The notes beneath the pieces are model-generated. The model was not told where the DNA came from. It was given only the letters and a program-made list of their open reading frames with translations, and did no database searches. A DNA stretch of 64,000 nt, from NCBI GenBank assembly GCA_014526335.1, contig JACTAT010000182.1:62001-126000 (forward strand), given 5' to 3'. The first letter of the stretch is position 1. Each line of letters begins with the position of its first letter. Position numbers and translations under genes: made by a program. Of this stretch, positions 52,020-62,080 are shown one piece after another. This DNA comes from Chrysaora quinquecirrha. Its lineage: Eukaryota > Cnidaria > Scyphozoa > Semaeostomeae > Pelagiidae.

Positions 52020-53314
52020 TTCTTGAATTAAAATCCTGTCCAACTTGTGACATAGTTGATAAAGCACTTGAACGAGTATGCTCGTCTGCGGGACCATGAG
52101 CAGGAACAGACAAAACTTTGTCACACTGAGTATAATAAAGAGCCATATCTGTGTTTTACCAACCCACGTGACTAGCGATACAAGATAATGGAACACCAAG
52201 CAAAGCCATAGTAACAGAACAGCCACTACGGAGACTATGCACTGTTTCGCCTTCCAAGATAGATAAATCCGACATGTACTTTTTCAAATGATTGGCGACA
52301 GCTGATCCGGTAAAAGCATTCGTCATGATACGGCCTTGGCGGTCAGTGGAACGAAATAAAAAACCAGCACGCAGGTCGATGGACATGGCCGAAGCGAGGG
52401 AAAGGTAAAGTTTGAAACCAGAGACTGGACAAGCTGAACATGCCGGCACACATCGTACTGCGAACATGTTGCTGTGGTTACCCCTGAGTGTCTTCCCGAC
52501 AACTTGATTAAATATGTATCAATTGCCATCCTGAGCAACAAGGACGTTCGAAGCCTTTATTCTACCGAGGTCAGATCCCCAGTTGCCAGAAAAGAAATTG
52601 ATGCAGAAGAAATCCAAATCCCGACACCACAGATAAAGTGTACAAGGATTCGTTCCCGATTGAAGGATTAACTTTTTTAAATGGTCGCAAACTAGGGCCA
52701 GCTTGTCCAAGAACAATGGCTTAGCTTGTGTAGGAAAAACCCTGGCAACATTTTGACTTCGAGAACTAACGTGTGATATTCCTTCACCGAGTGATGAGCA
52801 GCGGGATTCCCAAGCTGCAGCTCGTAATTCCAGCTTGTACCCCGCCCATTATCTTTAAAAAATGGTACGCAACTTCCCAATAACTATCAATAGTGCCAGG
52901 GGCCAGACCACGATAGCAACTGCAAGAAGAGCTAGCACGCTGAGATTTACAGGAATCGGTATGGGCGATAGTTTTACCACATCAATCCTTCCAAATGAGA
53001 AAGTCAATAACATCTCGAAGCGTAGCGGTAGCGACTGCTTTCTGAATAGGTAACGACCAAAGAAAGGATTCCAACTCTAGCTGAAGCTTGTCTTTCTGCT
53101 TTTGATAAGGCTTTGCCTGTTTATAGCGAGTGAGGCTATCGAAACGTGCTTGAATCGCAGACTGGTCAATCGGCACTGTAGCTGATGACGACATCAAAAC
53201 CGAAGATGCTGGTAGGTCACAATGTTGGCAAAAACGGTAGTCAAAATCGTTTGTATAATCACAAGTTGCACACCGAGTAGCTTGCTTCCATAGCCGTGGA
53301 ATCTGAACATCCAT
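52020..53314 (-). pseudogene. Tyrosine recombinase of the Ngaro-type element
   Basis: The N-terminus (53314-52982) starts MDVQIPRLWKQATRCATCDY, with two CxxC pairs forming a zinc ribbon, then SAIQARFDSLTRYKQ and a helical core-binding region ending DVIDFLIWKD. The middle (52980-52470) is in pieces (GTSWNYELQLGNPAAHHSVK). The catalytic domain (52467-52020) has LRAGFLFRSTDRQG, the H-x-x-R box HSLRSG, HVGW and, after a frame change, a likely nucleophile tyrosine in MALYYTQ. The set R/H-x-x-R/H/Y belongs to tyrosine recombinases, which integrate circular copies. There are several shifts and stops, so it is inactive. Confidence 0.8.
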
Positions 53315-53321
53315 CTAAGAA

Positions 53322-54055
53322 TTAAAACAAGAGTTTAAAAGCATAAAGATCCCAACAAAGTGGTTTTCCGTGCCAGCCAAATTTTTTGTCCGGGGCAAAT
53401 AGAAGAACATCTAGCTGATCTTTTGCTCCTATCTTGAGGTGAGATACCAACAGTGACCGTAGCACCGGCCACCAAAACTTTCTAGGAGACAGGTCAGGGA
53501 TTACCATGGTCACCGAACAGCCAGACCCGTTGAGAAAGCGCAGTAATGCACCTGTTAGGACAAAGGGGGGAAACACATAATAGGTCTCAGAGGGAGGAAG
53601 AGTCTGTGCGAAGATGTTAACGCCCTGGGCATCTGGACACAGTACTGGGGAGGAGAACTTTAAAGCACGTTCTGAGCGGTTGTAACGCACATTTGATGGA
53701 ATGGCCATAAGATCAAAGGTATGTTGACCAAAAACGCGGTCCACAATTGTCTATGTATCCTCAGAAAGACAGCAGTCTATATCCGAACGGAATCGCGAAG
53801 GTGTGTCTGCTGCTTGAGCTTGTCAAGGAACATAATGCAACGTCAAAGTCGTATTAAGCATTGTTAATTCAAAGAGATTTTTTATCTCCGTATTGAGCGA
53901 AATGTTCTTTCCGCCTTCATTATTCCAAAAATGGAGAAGGTTGGTGCTGTCGATGTAGGCATCGACGTGAACATTGAAAAGTTTCTTGGAAAAACTAGAG
54001 AGCGTATTGTAGAGAGCTTTCGCCTCCCTGACAGCAATAGAGTATAGTCTAAAAT
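53322..54055 (-). pseudogene. RNase H and downstream Pol region of the Ngaro-type element
   Basis: Minus strand, 54050-53760: REAKALYNTLSSFSKKLF, VDAYIDSTNLLHFWNNEGG and NTTLTLHYVP, the RNase H-like fold used by DIRS/Ngaro Pol. Then 53744-53322 gives MDRVFGQHTFDLMAIPSNV, YYVFPPFVLTGALLRFLNGS and SPRKFWWPVLRSLL, the conserved region after RNase H in these elements. One or two stops separate the parts. The reverse transcriptase palm that should precede RNase H is absent. Confidence 0.8.
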
Positions 54056-54198
54056 ATATAGTCTAATAACAACAAATATAGTCTAAAAATATGCAAAAAA
54101 CAATGCAACGATACTAGGAGTTCTTTGGTAATGTTGGAGATTGGGCACGTGGACCATTCTGCTTGCTCATACGCTTAAAACATCTAGTGTAGGAGTGA

Positions 54199-54614
54199 TT
54201 ATTGGCGAAGCAATAGAGCAATAACGCCTATGGAAAGGACGAGGTTGATAAGAGTTGTGAGGCTGATACGGACGGTAGGGTTGCCCTGCAAAAAATGCAG
54301 TGGAGGGAGGAGCATAAGGGGAATACCCCTTTGGAAACTAGGAAAAGAAGAGGAGGTAGTAAAAGAACGGCCGAAGTTAGTTAAACTCATATCAATCTTT
54401 CCTATTGCTTTGAGTACTTTCTCATAATCTCTGTCACCAAGAAGTGCAAGAACATAGTTTCTAAAATGTTCGACTGGATAGTGAAGCTTCTTCAACAGTT
54501 TTGCGTGAACAGGGGTGAAATAGTTATTTCTTTGGTAAAATCTTCTACAAATGCTTGACGCAAATTCTCGAGTGCCTCTAAACGTTTCAGGAGACCATCA
54601 ATATTGTTTTGAGG
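54199..54614 (-). pseudogene. gag: Gag exon 2 of the Ngaro-type element
   Basis: Begins right after the acceptor TTTCTTAG at 54615 with CCTCAAAACAATATTG, then LLKRLEALENLRQAFVEDF. A frameshift near 54520 leads to YFTPVHAKLLKKLHYPVEHF and LALLGDRDYEKVLKAIGKID, typical of the structural gag region. It joins in phase 0 to exon 1 at 55703. The 3' end runs into the deletion that removed RT. Confidence 0.75.
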
Positions 54615-55702
54615 CTAAGAAACAAAGAAAATAATCAAGATAAGGTGATGTACATGACCAGTGCAAATCACAATAGTTATAAAATTTTTTTAGGCCATCA
54701 TTATAGCCACAATGGTATAAATTACAGAGCAATGCAGTGTCTCAAGTATGAAAATTCATAATATATTATAGGCCATCTGCAAGCCACACTAGGGAAAATT
54801 ACAAGTTACTGTGGTGCCTTACATCAACAAATTCAGTGAAAATTCATAACTTATAATCGGTCAAACTACATTCCACAAAAGTTAAATTACAGGTCACTGC
54901 AGAGCCTCAGATAGCAAATGCATTCAAAATTTCATAACTTATAATCGGTCAAACTGCAAGCCACAATGGTTAAATTACAGGTCACTGCAGAGCCTCAGAT
55001 AGCAAATGCATTCAAAAATTCATAAATTATAATCGGTCAAACTGCAAGCCACAATGGTTAAATACAGGTCACTGCAGAGCCTCAGATAGCAAATCCATTC
55101 AAAAATTCATAAATTATAATCAGTCAAACTCCAAGTCACAATGGTTAAATTACAGGTCACTGCAGAGCCTCAGAAAGCAGATAAACAAAGTCACAACTGT
55201 AGTAATAGTATTGGAAAACCGCAAGACACAAGGGGTAAATGACAAATGAACGACTAGACAAAAGAAATATCTGAAGATATACTGAAGAGGCGCAGGCTAT
55301 CCTATCCCATGTGAAAATGCACGGGATGTACGGTCTGATAACAGAGGAAAAATATCCTAGGATTGACGATAGCCTAAGAGCCAAAAAGGGAGGCGAGTGA
55401 AAACGTAAAATATAAAACTACAAAAAAAAACAGGGAAAGCTAAAAAAAAAGTTGGAAACTAACCTAGAATTATTTTAAAATAGAAAACACAAAAACCTAT
55501 AGGCAGAAAATGACTGACTATCGACTTGGGAATACGTGCTAGACAAGACAGGAAGACCTAACCAAAAACAGGAAGAATTGCCTCAATCAAAAAAATGGTT
55601 TTGCAAGGGGGAAAAAGCGTTAAACCAACGATAAAAATCAGCAAGTAAATGCGAAAAAAGGCAATAAACAAAATCAAGTATCTAAGAAAAAAAAATACTC
55701 AC
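54615..55702 (-). other. Phase-0 intron in the Ngaro-type gag gene, 1,088 bp
   Basis: Donor A|GTGAGT at 55702-55697 and acceptor TTTCTTAG ending at 54615. Splicing would join ENPFEQP directly to PQNNIDGLLK, giving a continuous protein. The intron contains an 88-bp tandem repeat. Introns are not expected to survive in an element that moves through spliced RNA, unless unspliced RNA is the template. Confidence 0.75.
54720..55170. repeat. 88-bp tandem repeat inside the intron
   Basis: AGGTCACTGCAGAGCCTCAG recurs at 54891, 54979, 55066 and 55154 (periods 88, 87, 88). The unit also holds AATTCATAA(C/A)TTATAATCGG and CAAACTGCAAGCCACAATGG. Weaker copies extend left to about 54660. Confidence 0.9.
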
Positions 55703-55876
55703 TGGTTGCTCAAAAGGATTTTCGGGGCGAGGAGCACCACGTGTTGGTTGATCATTCTGAGCTGGAACAGCAGGAGCAGGGTCAGCTGCAGGTGCTTGAG
55801 CATTTTCCACAGCAGCCCGGAGGGCATTCTCATCCACAGGAGCTGGCACTTGAGCGTTTCTATTTGTCTGTGACAT
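55703..55876 (-). CDS. gag: Gag exon 1 of the Ngaro-type element
   Basis: 58 codons from ATG 55874-55876 (MSQTNRNAQVPAPVDENALR), Ala/Pro-rich, to the donor at 55702. The upstream in-frame extension reaches into repeat A1 and is not taken as coding. Intact as an exon. Confidence 0.7.
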
Positions 55877-55951
55877 TCTGACTGAAAATCTTTGAGAAAA
55901 GAGCACAGCAGCAACGGTTGAAATAATCTTGCTCACAGTTCTCAACGCAAA

Positions 55952-56121
55952 ATTGCGAGTTGCTGAAGAAGGGGGATTATGCAACGCGTGTCTCATTTTA
56001 TATTCCAACCATTCCCCTAAGGGTCATGGAAACAACTCGCTGAGATCCCCAAGGGTCGTTGGAAGCGCGTATCTTAGCCTTATCATAAGTTCAGAGAATT
56101 TCATCCAGTGAGAATAGTAAT
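55952..56121 (-). repeat. Split direct repeat A1 (5' end of the element)
   Basis: 170 bp, the partner of 51603-51772, in the same orientation. It marks the 5' end of the minus-strand element. Confidence 0.9.
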
Positions 56122-56207
56122 AATATTGAGCGAACTATAGGCTAATAGCCCTTAACAAATCTAAACACCAGACAGGAAACTTTGCTGAATTCACATAACG
56201 CAACAGA

Positions 56208-57256
56208 TTAAATGGTACTGCAAGAAACAATTATAGGTGGTATCGGAAATTCCATAGAGTGTTTACTATTCTCATATAACTTGTCAATCTTGTTTTTGAA
56301 ATAATGTAACGATTTCGACATGATAATGTCATCAGGGAGACCATTCCAATAGCCTGTTACACTCAAGCTGAAAAACTGTTTCATAATCTGCTTCTTCAAC
56401 TTTTTACCGTTTCCTCTAGTACATGATTATTCATGAGTATCGCTGCTCACTGCATACATCTGGTTCTTAAATTTGAAGGTTTCAATGAGGTCACCTCTTT
56501 ATCTCCCGTACACTAAACTTCAAAGCTTAAGTGCCTTGAGTCTATTTGCATATTCCATATCCTTTATGCCTGGCACTAACTTTGTTCCTCTTCTCTGGTC
56601 TCCCTCTAACAACTGCAAATTTTTTTATAAGGTGGTGACCGCACACTGTTGCAATACTCCAGGTGCAGCCTAACTTTACTCTTGTACAACTGGATCAGCA
56701 TATCTCCATCAAGATGTTCAAATGATCTGTCAATCATTCCAAGTTTGGTATTGGCTTTGTTTACTGCTGTCTCCATTTGTTTGTTAAAATTTAACTGACT
56801 ATCAATATGTTCACTAAGATCCTTTTCACAACACGATTCTTCAACTGTTACTTGTTGATCATTCTCATTTGTAACATGGTAGCAAGAGTTTGTCCTCCAC
56901 AATGCATGACTTTGCATTGAATCTTAACTGCCAAGTACTGGGCCATTCTTCTAAATTTGATAAATCTATTTTTAGTTTCTCACAATCACTCTTTGTGTCA
57001 ATCTTTGAAAAAATCTTTGTATCATTGACATTGACATAACAAACAAACAGGACTGGCCCTAGGACACTACCTTCTGGAACTCCACTTAGTACAGAAGCGC
57101 ATGAAGAGAAAGACCCATTTACAACAACTCTTTGCCATCTGTTGGTCAAGAAATCAGCAATCCAGTTAAGGATATCACCCTTTATCCCATATGACTCCAA
57201 TTTACTAAGTAACCTTGAATGTGGCACACTGTCAAATGCCTTGGCAAAGTCCAAAT
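56208..57256 (-). pseudogene. LINE reverse transcriptase fragment C
   Basis: Minus strand, from 57254: MDFAKAFDSVPHSRLLSKLE, GIKGDILNWIADFLTNRWQ and GVPEGSVLGPVLF. A deletion has removed the FADD motif (reading goes from VCYVN to VNDTKIF). Other frames continue LNFNKQMETAVNKANTKLGM, LIQLYKSKVRLHLEYCN (56606-56790) and FFSLSVTGYWNGLPDDIIMS (about 56290-56400). A CR1/L2-like LINE, 5'-truncated and dead. Confidence 0.8.
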
Positions 57257-58639
57257 AGGACCAGGTCTATTCCGTGGACCTCGCAGACTTTGCGGGCCTC
57301 CCGGACCTTTGTTTATTGGTCGGCGGTTTTCCAAGGTCTGTGGCGTAGACTTTTCATCGGGCTCAGGTCTATAACACAGACACTAATATTTCGCGGACTT
57401 TTCTTATTTAGCTCAAATAGTCAAAAAAGAATTTAATATTGCAATTTTTTCACAAAATATAATTTTATTTGACGGATAAATCCCATTTGTGGGCAAAAAC
57501 AGAAAATGGGCCTAAACATGAATTACATGCGATCATTTGCAAGAACTACTTCCATAGCAGGCTGATACAGTATCACAGGCATGAAAGAGACAAGAGCAGC
57601 AATCGCTGGGTTATGTTTTCAAAAACATCTTCTGTTTTGGTAAAGTCCATGGCTTTCAAAGGTCTGCAGTGTAGACTTTTCATCGGGCTCAGGTCTATAA
57701 CGCGGACCTTAGAATTTTGCGGATTTATAAGGGCAGAAAATGACACTGAAGCATTGAAGTTTCTATCTTGTAATACAATAGACAGTTATTAGCTATCAAA
57801 AGGAAACATCTTGTTGAAACAGAGGATGACAATAGTGACGATACGGCTACGTTTTTTTCAATTGGGTTTATAGTGAAAAATCTTTAGTCATCTGTTCAAT
57901 CAACATTTTAGTCAACCAGGAATGATTGTATTGAGATATTGTTTTGTCCTTGGCGCGCATGTTGCAAACTGTCAATTGCCGAACCCTTGACACTTGTTCC
58001 CTCTCTCATGTTCATTACATTGAATTTTTCCCGGCCCTCTGGGAAGTGCAATATGGTTTTTTTTTCAAATATTAAGCTACAAGCTTCATTAGCTTTTTTG
58101 TTAAACTTAGTTTGCGTCTCAAGGATTAGATGAGAGCATCTTTCATGCAAATGGATAACTTAAATTTACATATAAACAAAGATTGACAAAGAAGTCAAGA
58201 ATGTAAGCGTCTTATCCCTTTTTTTATTATCTGATGTCTCACAAGGTTATTCAACTTAAGGGTTCAAAGATCCATTTTACGAAAAAATTGATAGGTACCC
58301 TGAATTAAGGTAGGCATGCTACCTGGACAGCTAGGTACACTAACCTCTTGTAGAAACTTTTCCTTGAAATCAAAGTAAGAAAGACTACTACCTTTAATTT
58401 GCTAACACTTTTGGTGGAAAGCTGCTTCTACGTTACCTATGAATTAATCTAAAAAGTTTTAAATGACTTCTTGTTTGTCTGAAATCCGTCTTGGACTTGG
58501 AGGGAAGAAACTTTTGCGGGAAGGGAACACCCGCGCGTTTTGCGCATTGATGATCATTTTGCGAAACTACATTTCAGAGATATATTTTAGACGGAATCTG
58601 CAAAAATTCATTTTACTTCCTTTCATTTTTTAGAAGTTG
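57257..58639. other. Unassigned region with a GC-rich repeat pair
   Basis: GTAGACTTTTCATCGGGCTC followed by AGGTCTATAAC occurs at about 57342-57380 and 57668-57703, with GCGGAC-type palindromic neighbours. A protein-like plus-strand frame between them (57469-57640, HELHAIICKNYFHSRLIQYH) and a minus-strand one (57908-58150) are not recognised. Nothing else is supported. Confidence 0.4.
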
Positions 58640-58748
58640 TGGTTTATTTTCTCAAAAAGTTCACATCAATTTGGATTTATCACGTCACCTCATGTTCACG
58701 TCAATTTGGGTTTATTTTCTCAAAGAGTTCACATCAATTTGGATTAAA
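58640..58748. repeat. Short tandem/segmental repeat
   Basis: TTTATTTTCTCAAA(A/G)AGTTCACATCAATTTGG occurs at about 58643 and 58709, with a partial copy (GTTCACGTCAATTTGGGTTT) between. Confidence 0.75.
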
Positions 58749-59058
58749 AGTTTACCTCACTATCCTGGTAAGTGGACCTTGTTTGCTTTGTGAGGGTAGC
58801 CTACCTACTTATATTGTTGCAGTTAGATGTTTTTCTTAAGTTTAGTTGCCGCTAGAACAAGCAATAGTTTTCTCGAAAATGAAATAAAAATGAAATGCAA
58901 AGAAAACAGATAGCATATGAAAATGGTCAAATATTTGAGGCAAGGTGGTTTTTGGTTGTATCTCTGCTGAAATCTCGTACACCCTCCTCAGAAATTCAAG
59001 ACTAACTCCGGATATCCTTCTCAAAATAGCTTTAGATCGAAATAACTGAATACGCTAA

Positions 59059-59385
59059 TCAGAATTCAACATTTTGAAACTCAACCCTAGCTGTACTGGG
59101 GAGGGCGTTTTTTGCCCCCACCCCTACCAAACAATTTAATTTAAGCAAAACCAATGGAATTTCTAACATATATACAAGCTTCTCTTCTGCAATTTTATCT
59201 AACTTTGAAACAAGGTTGTATCCCTGTAAATTGAACTCGAACAACTGCACTGGTGCCATAACTCCTTTTGTTGAGACTTCACAGATTGCGATTATATCAA
59301 CATTTTGACTATCAACAACAGCAGCGAGTTCATCCCTCTTATTTAAAAGAGAATTGCCATTAAAATACTACAAATTTAACCCAAA
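59059..59385 (-). pseudogene. LINE endonuclease N-terminal fragment
   Basis: The minus-strand frame reads YFNGNSLLNKRDELAAVVDS, QNVDIIAICEVSTKG and LFEFNLQGYNL, the first strands of an APE-type endonuclease (N, then E of ICEV). It is truncated after about 90 codons. A LINE fragment unrelated to its neighbours. Confidence 0.65.
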
Positions 59386-59789
59386 CTTCTTAGTATTCTT
59401 ATCAAAGACTCTTTGTTCTTTTTTTATTTTTTTTCATTTTGTGTTAGTATATCATACTATTTATTTATTTATTTATTTTTCCTTTCTTTATTCATTTATC
59501 ATTATACAAGTTATAACCAGATAACAACATTTTCATATATTCATATTTGAATTCGTTAAGGAGGGTGGCCTATTCAGGAGAAGCTGATTTAAGGGCCCTC
59601 TTATAAAAACTAACTACAATGAATATAAATTCTAATTAAACAACTAAACATACTTAAAACCTAGAAAGCTAAAAGTCTTACATTAGAAAATATCCGAAAT
59701 ATTAATAGCTACAAAATACCCTAAAAATCCTAAGACTAGAAATAGATTTATAACTTATTAAAAACCTAGCAAAAATAAAAACTTGATGA
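59386..59789. other. AT-rich spacer with TTTA repeats
   Basis: About 400 bp, with (TTTA)n at 59459-59476. No gene seen. Confidence 0.4.
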
Positions 59790-61870
59790 ATGAAGATGAT
59801 GTCAACTATTAAAAACTTTGAGCAAATAGTCAAAAAAATAAGACATGATCCAGTCTCTTGTAACATTAATTCACCATACCCATGTGGTATTTGTGATAAT
59901 ACTGTTTACCACAACAATAGAGCCTTCTTCTGCAATCAGTGTGAAAAATGGACCCACATTGAGTGCAATGATATTTCAGTTTCTGAATATAAACTCTTAA
60001 AAGAAGAGCTTGATGACAAACATTTGATTTGCATATGTTGTACTAAACGAAAGGACCCCCTTGTGTTCCCTTTCACATTAGAATCTAAAGATACCCTGTT
60101 CTCCATTAATAAAATAGATAATTTTTCGAATTATGTATCCTTGCCATCCCTAGAAATCGTATCCAAATTAACAAATATACCAAATTTTTCTGACTATGAT
60201 ATGGATGAAAATTTAAATCCCAATATAAATTCTGAGTAATACTATTGCAACAGTTATCTTTACTAGAAACTACTGAGAAAGACTTTGCTTTCTTTCATAT
60301 GAATGTTCGTAGTCTTTCACTCCATTATGAAGAACTCCATGCTCTTCTAGCATCCACTGAAATTAAACTCCTAGTTATTGGTTTTTCCGAGATAAAAGCC
60401 TCTGCAAGTTACCCTCTAAAATTCAACATCAATCTTCCAGACTATATTTTTCATCATACTATTTCCCATAGTAATGCCATAGTGGTGTTGGTATTTACAG
60501 TTTAAGTATTTACAGTTTAAGTATTTATTTATTTATTTATTTATTTACAGTTTAAGCATTTACAGTTTAAATCGCATTTCAAGAACTGATTTGGACATAC
60601 CCATTAAGGATTCAAATGCTTTTATGTAACTTATTCCTTGTAGCTTTTAAGTATTTTTCTTTGTTACTTTGACAGTGCAGCCTATTGTAAAGAATTTTTT
60701 CTTAGTAGATAAATTATTGTAGGCCACCCACTTTAAATATATCATATTATTATTGTTATTATCATTATCATTATTATTATTATTTATGTCAACTCTAACC
60801 TCACAACTAACAACAGGTCTGATCTTTCAGTAAGTGATGTTGACTTTGAGACTATACTTATTTTTATCATGGGTGATTTCAATATAAATCTACAGAAACT
60901 TAACTACCAAAACAACTCCAATACAAATAACTTCATTAACTTGATGTTTTCTTTTCACTAATTGCCATCTATTCTGCATCCCACTTGTGGCTGACAAAAT
61001 TACCAAGAAAGTACCTAGAACCCCAAATTCACCTTTAACTTATTTATCAAACCCAAATCCAAATTCTATATTTCTTCAACCAAGTATCCCAAACGAAGTA
61101 TCTGAAGTAATCCGATGATTGAAAAACAGTAAATCTTCTGGTCCTCGCAGCATACCAGTGAAATTACTTAAAACCCTAGATCCACAAATATCTATAAAAC
61201 TCTCAGATTTGAAAAATAAATCTTTTCAATCTGGTACTTTCCCAAATCAACTTAAATTAGCCAAAGTGATACCAATATTCAAAAAAGGACTCAAAGCACA
61301 AAAATCCAACTACAGACCAATCTCACTTTTATCAATTTCAGCAAATTATTCAAAAAGATCATGCAAAAACACCTGTATGAATTCTGGAAACATGCAAAGT
61401 ATTATTCACTGCACTAATCATGCACTAATTTCTTCAATTGAAAGCATTAAGTCGACCCTCGATAAAAATAAAATTGGATGTGGTACATTTATTGATCTGC
61501 AAATAGCATTTGATACTGTGAATCATGAGATACTCTTAAAAAAACTAGAGCACTATGGTGTAAGTCTTACTTCACTCACTGTAAACAAATTGTTGAAGTT
61601 AATGGATGCTCTTCTGATGTGTGTGAAATAATTTGTGGTTTACCCCAGGGTTCAGACCTTTGTCCCTTGCTGTTCCTTGTTCATATAAATGAACTACCTA
61701 ATTCTTCGAAGCTCTCATTTTTTCTGTTTGCAGATGACACAAATATTTACTATGAAGCAGATGATCTGATGGGTCTCACCAAAACCATCAATAGAGAGCT
61801 TAGTAAGATCAAATAATGGCTCGATTGCAATAAATTGGCACTTAACATTGACAAAACTAATTTTGTTCTG
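59790..61870 (+). pseudogene. LINE D: PHD finger, APE endonuclease and reverse transcriptase, decayed
   Basis: The first frame (59790-60239) has a PHD finger (PCGICDNTVYHNNRAFFCNQ, CEKWTHIECN, ICICC). Then, one frame over (60245-60505), the endonuclease begins (FHMNVRSLSLHYEELHALLA; VIGFSEIK). A block of ATTT and ATT repeats (60520-60790) interrupts it, after which GDFNINLQKLNYQ continues (about 60870). RT follows at 61119-61816: NSKSSGPRSIPVKLLK, NYRPISLLSISA, GTFIDLQIAFDTVNHEI, GLPQGSDLCPLLFLVHINE and FADDTNIY. It ends with LALNIDKTNFVLF at about 61870, where an (AAT)n tract begins. The catalytic FADD is intact but the frame is broken several times. PHD-APE-RT order is known in some CR1-group LINEs. 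Confidence 0.8.
60500..60790. repeat. Simple-sequence block inside LINE D
   Basis: TACAGTTTAAGTATT repeats and (ATTT)n at 60495-60560, and (ATT)n at 60745-60785. This splits the endonuclease coding region. Confidence 0.8.
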
Positions 61871-61876
61871 TTCCAT

Positions 61877-61877
61877 T

Positions 61878-61916
<39 letters not shown>

Positions 61917-61994
61917 CGAATATTTATACAGGATAGCCTATCAGCATATTGAAATGCTGTTATCGTAAGGGTCCTGTCATGAAAGTAAGAGTTA

Positions 61995-62035
<41 letters not shown>
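61877..62035. repeat. (AAT)n and (TA)n microsatellites
   Basis: (AAT)n at 61879-61914 and (AT)n at 62001-62033, lying between the end of LINE D and the convergent edge LINE. Confidence 0.95.
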
Positions 62036-62037
<2 letters not shown>

Positions 62038-62080
62038 AGCTATAAAAAGTGTTTTTAAATTTTAAAAATATAAAGGTTCT

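Larger units (their letters stand above)
51487..56121 (-). mobile_element. Ngaro/PAT-type tyrosine-recombinase retrotransposon
   Basis: Read on the minus strand: repeat A1 (56121-55952), gag exon 1, an intron, gag exon 2, RNase H and following Pol part, tyrosine recombinase, repeat B1 (51827-51767), repeat A2 (51772-51603), a short gap, and repeat B2 (51545-51487). This A-ORFs-B-A-B order of split direct repeats is the hallmark of PAT/Ngaro elements, which integrate through a circle with a tyrosine recombinase instead of an integrase. The RT palm is missing and the recombinase frame is broken, so the copy is defective. Confidence 0.85.
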
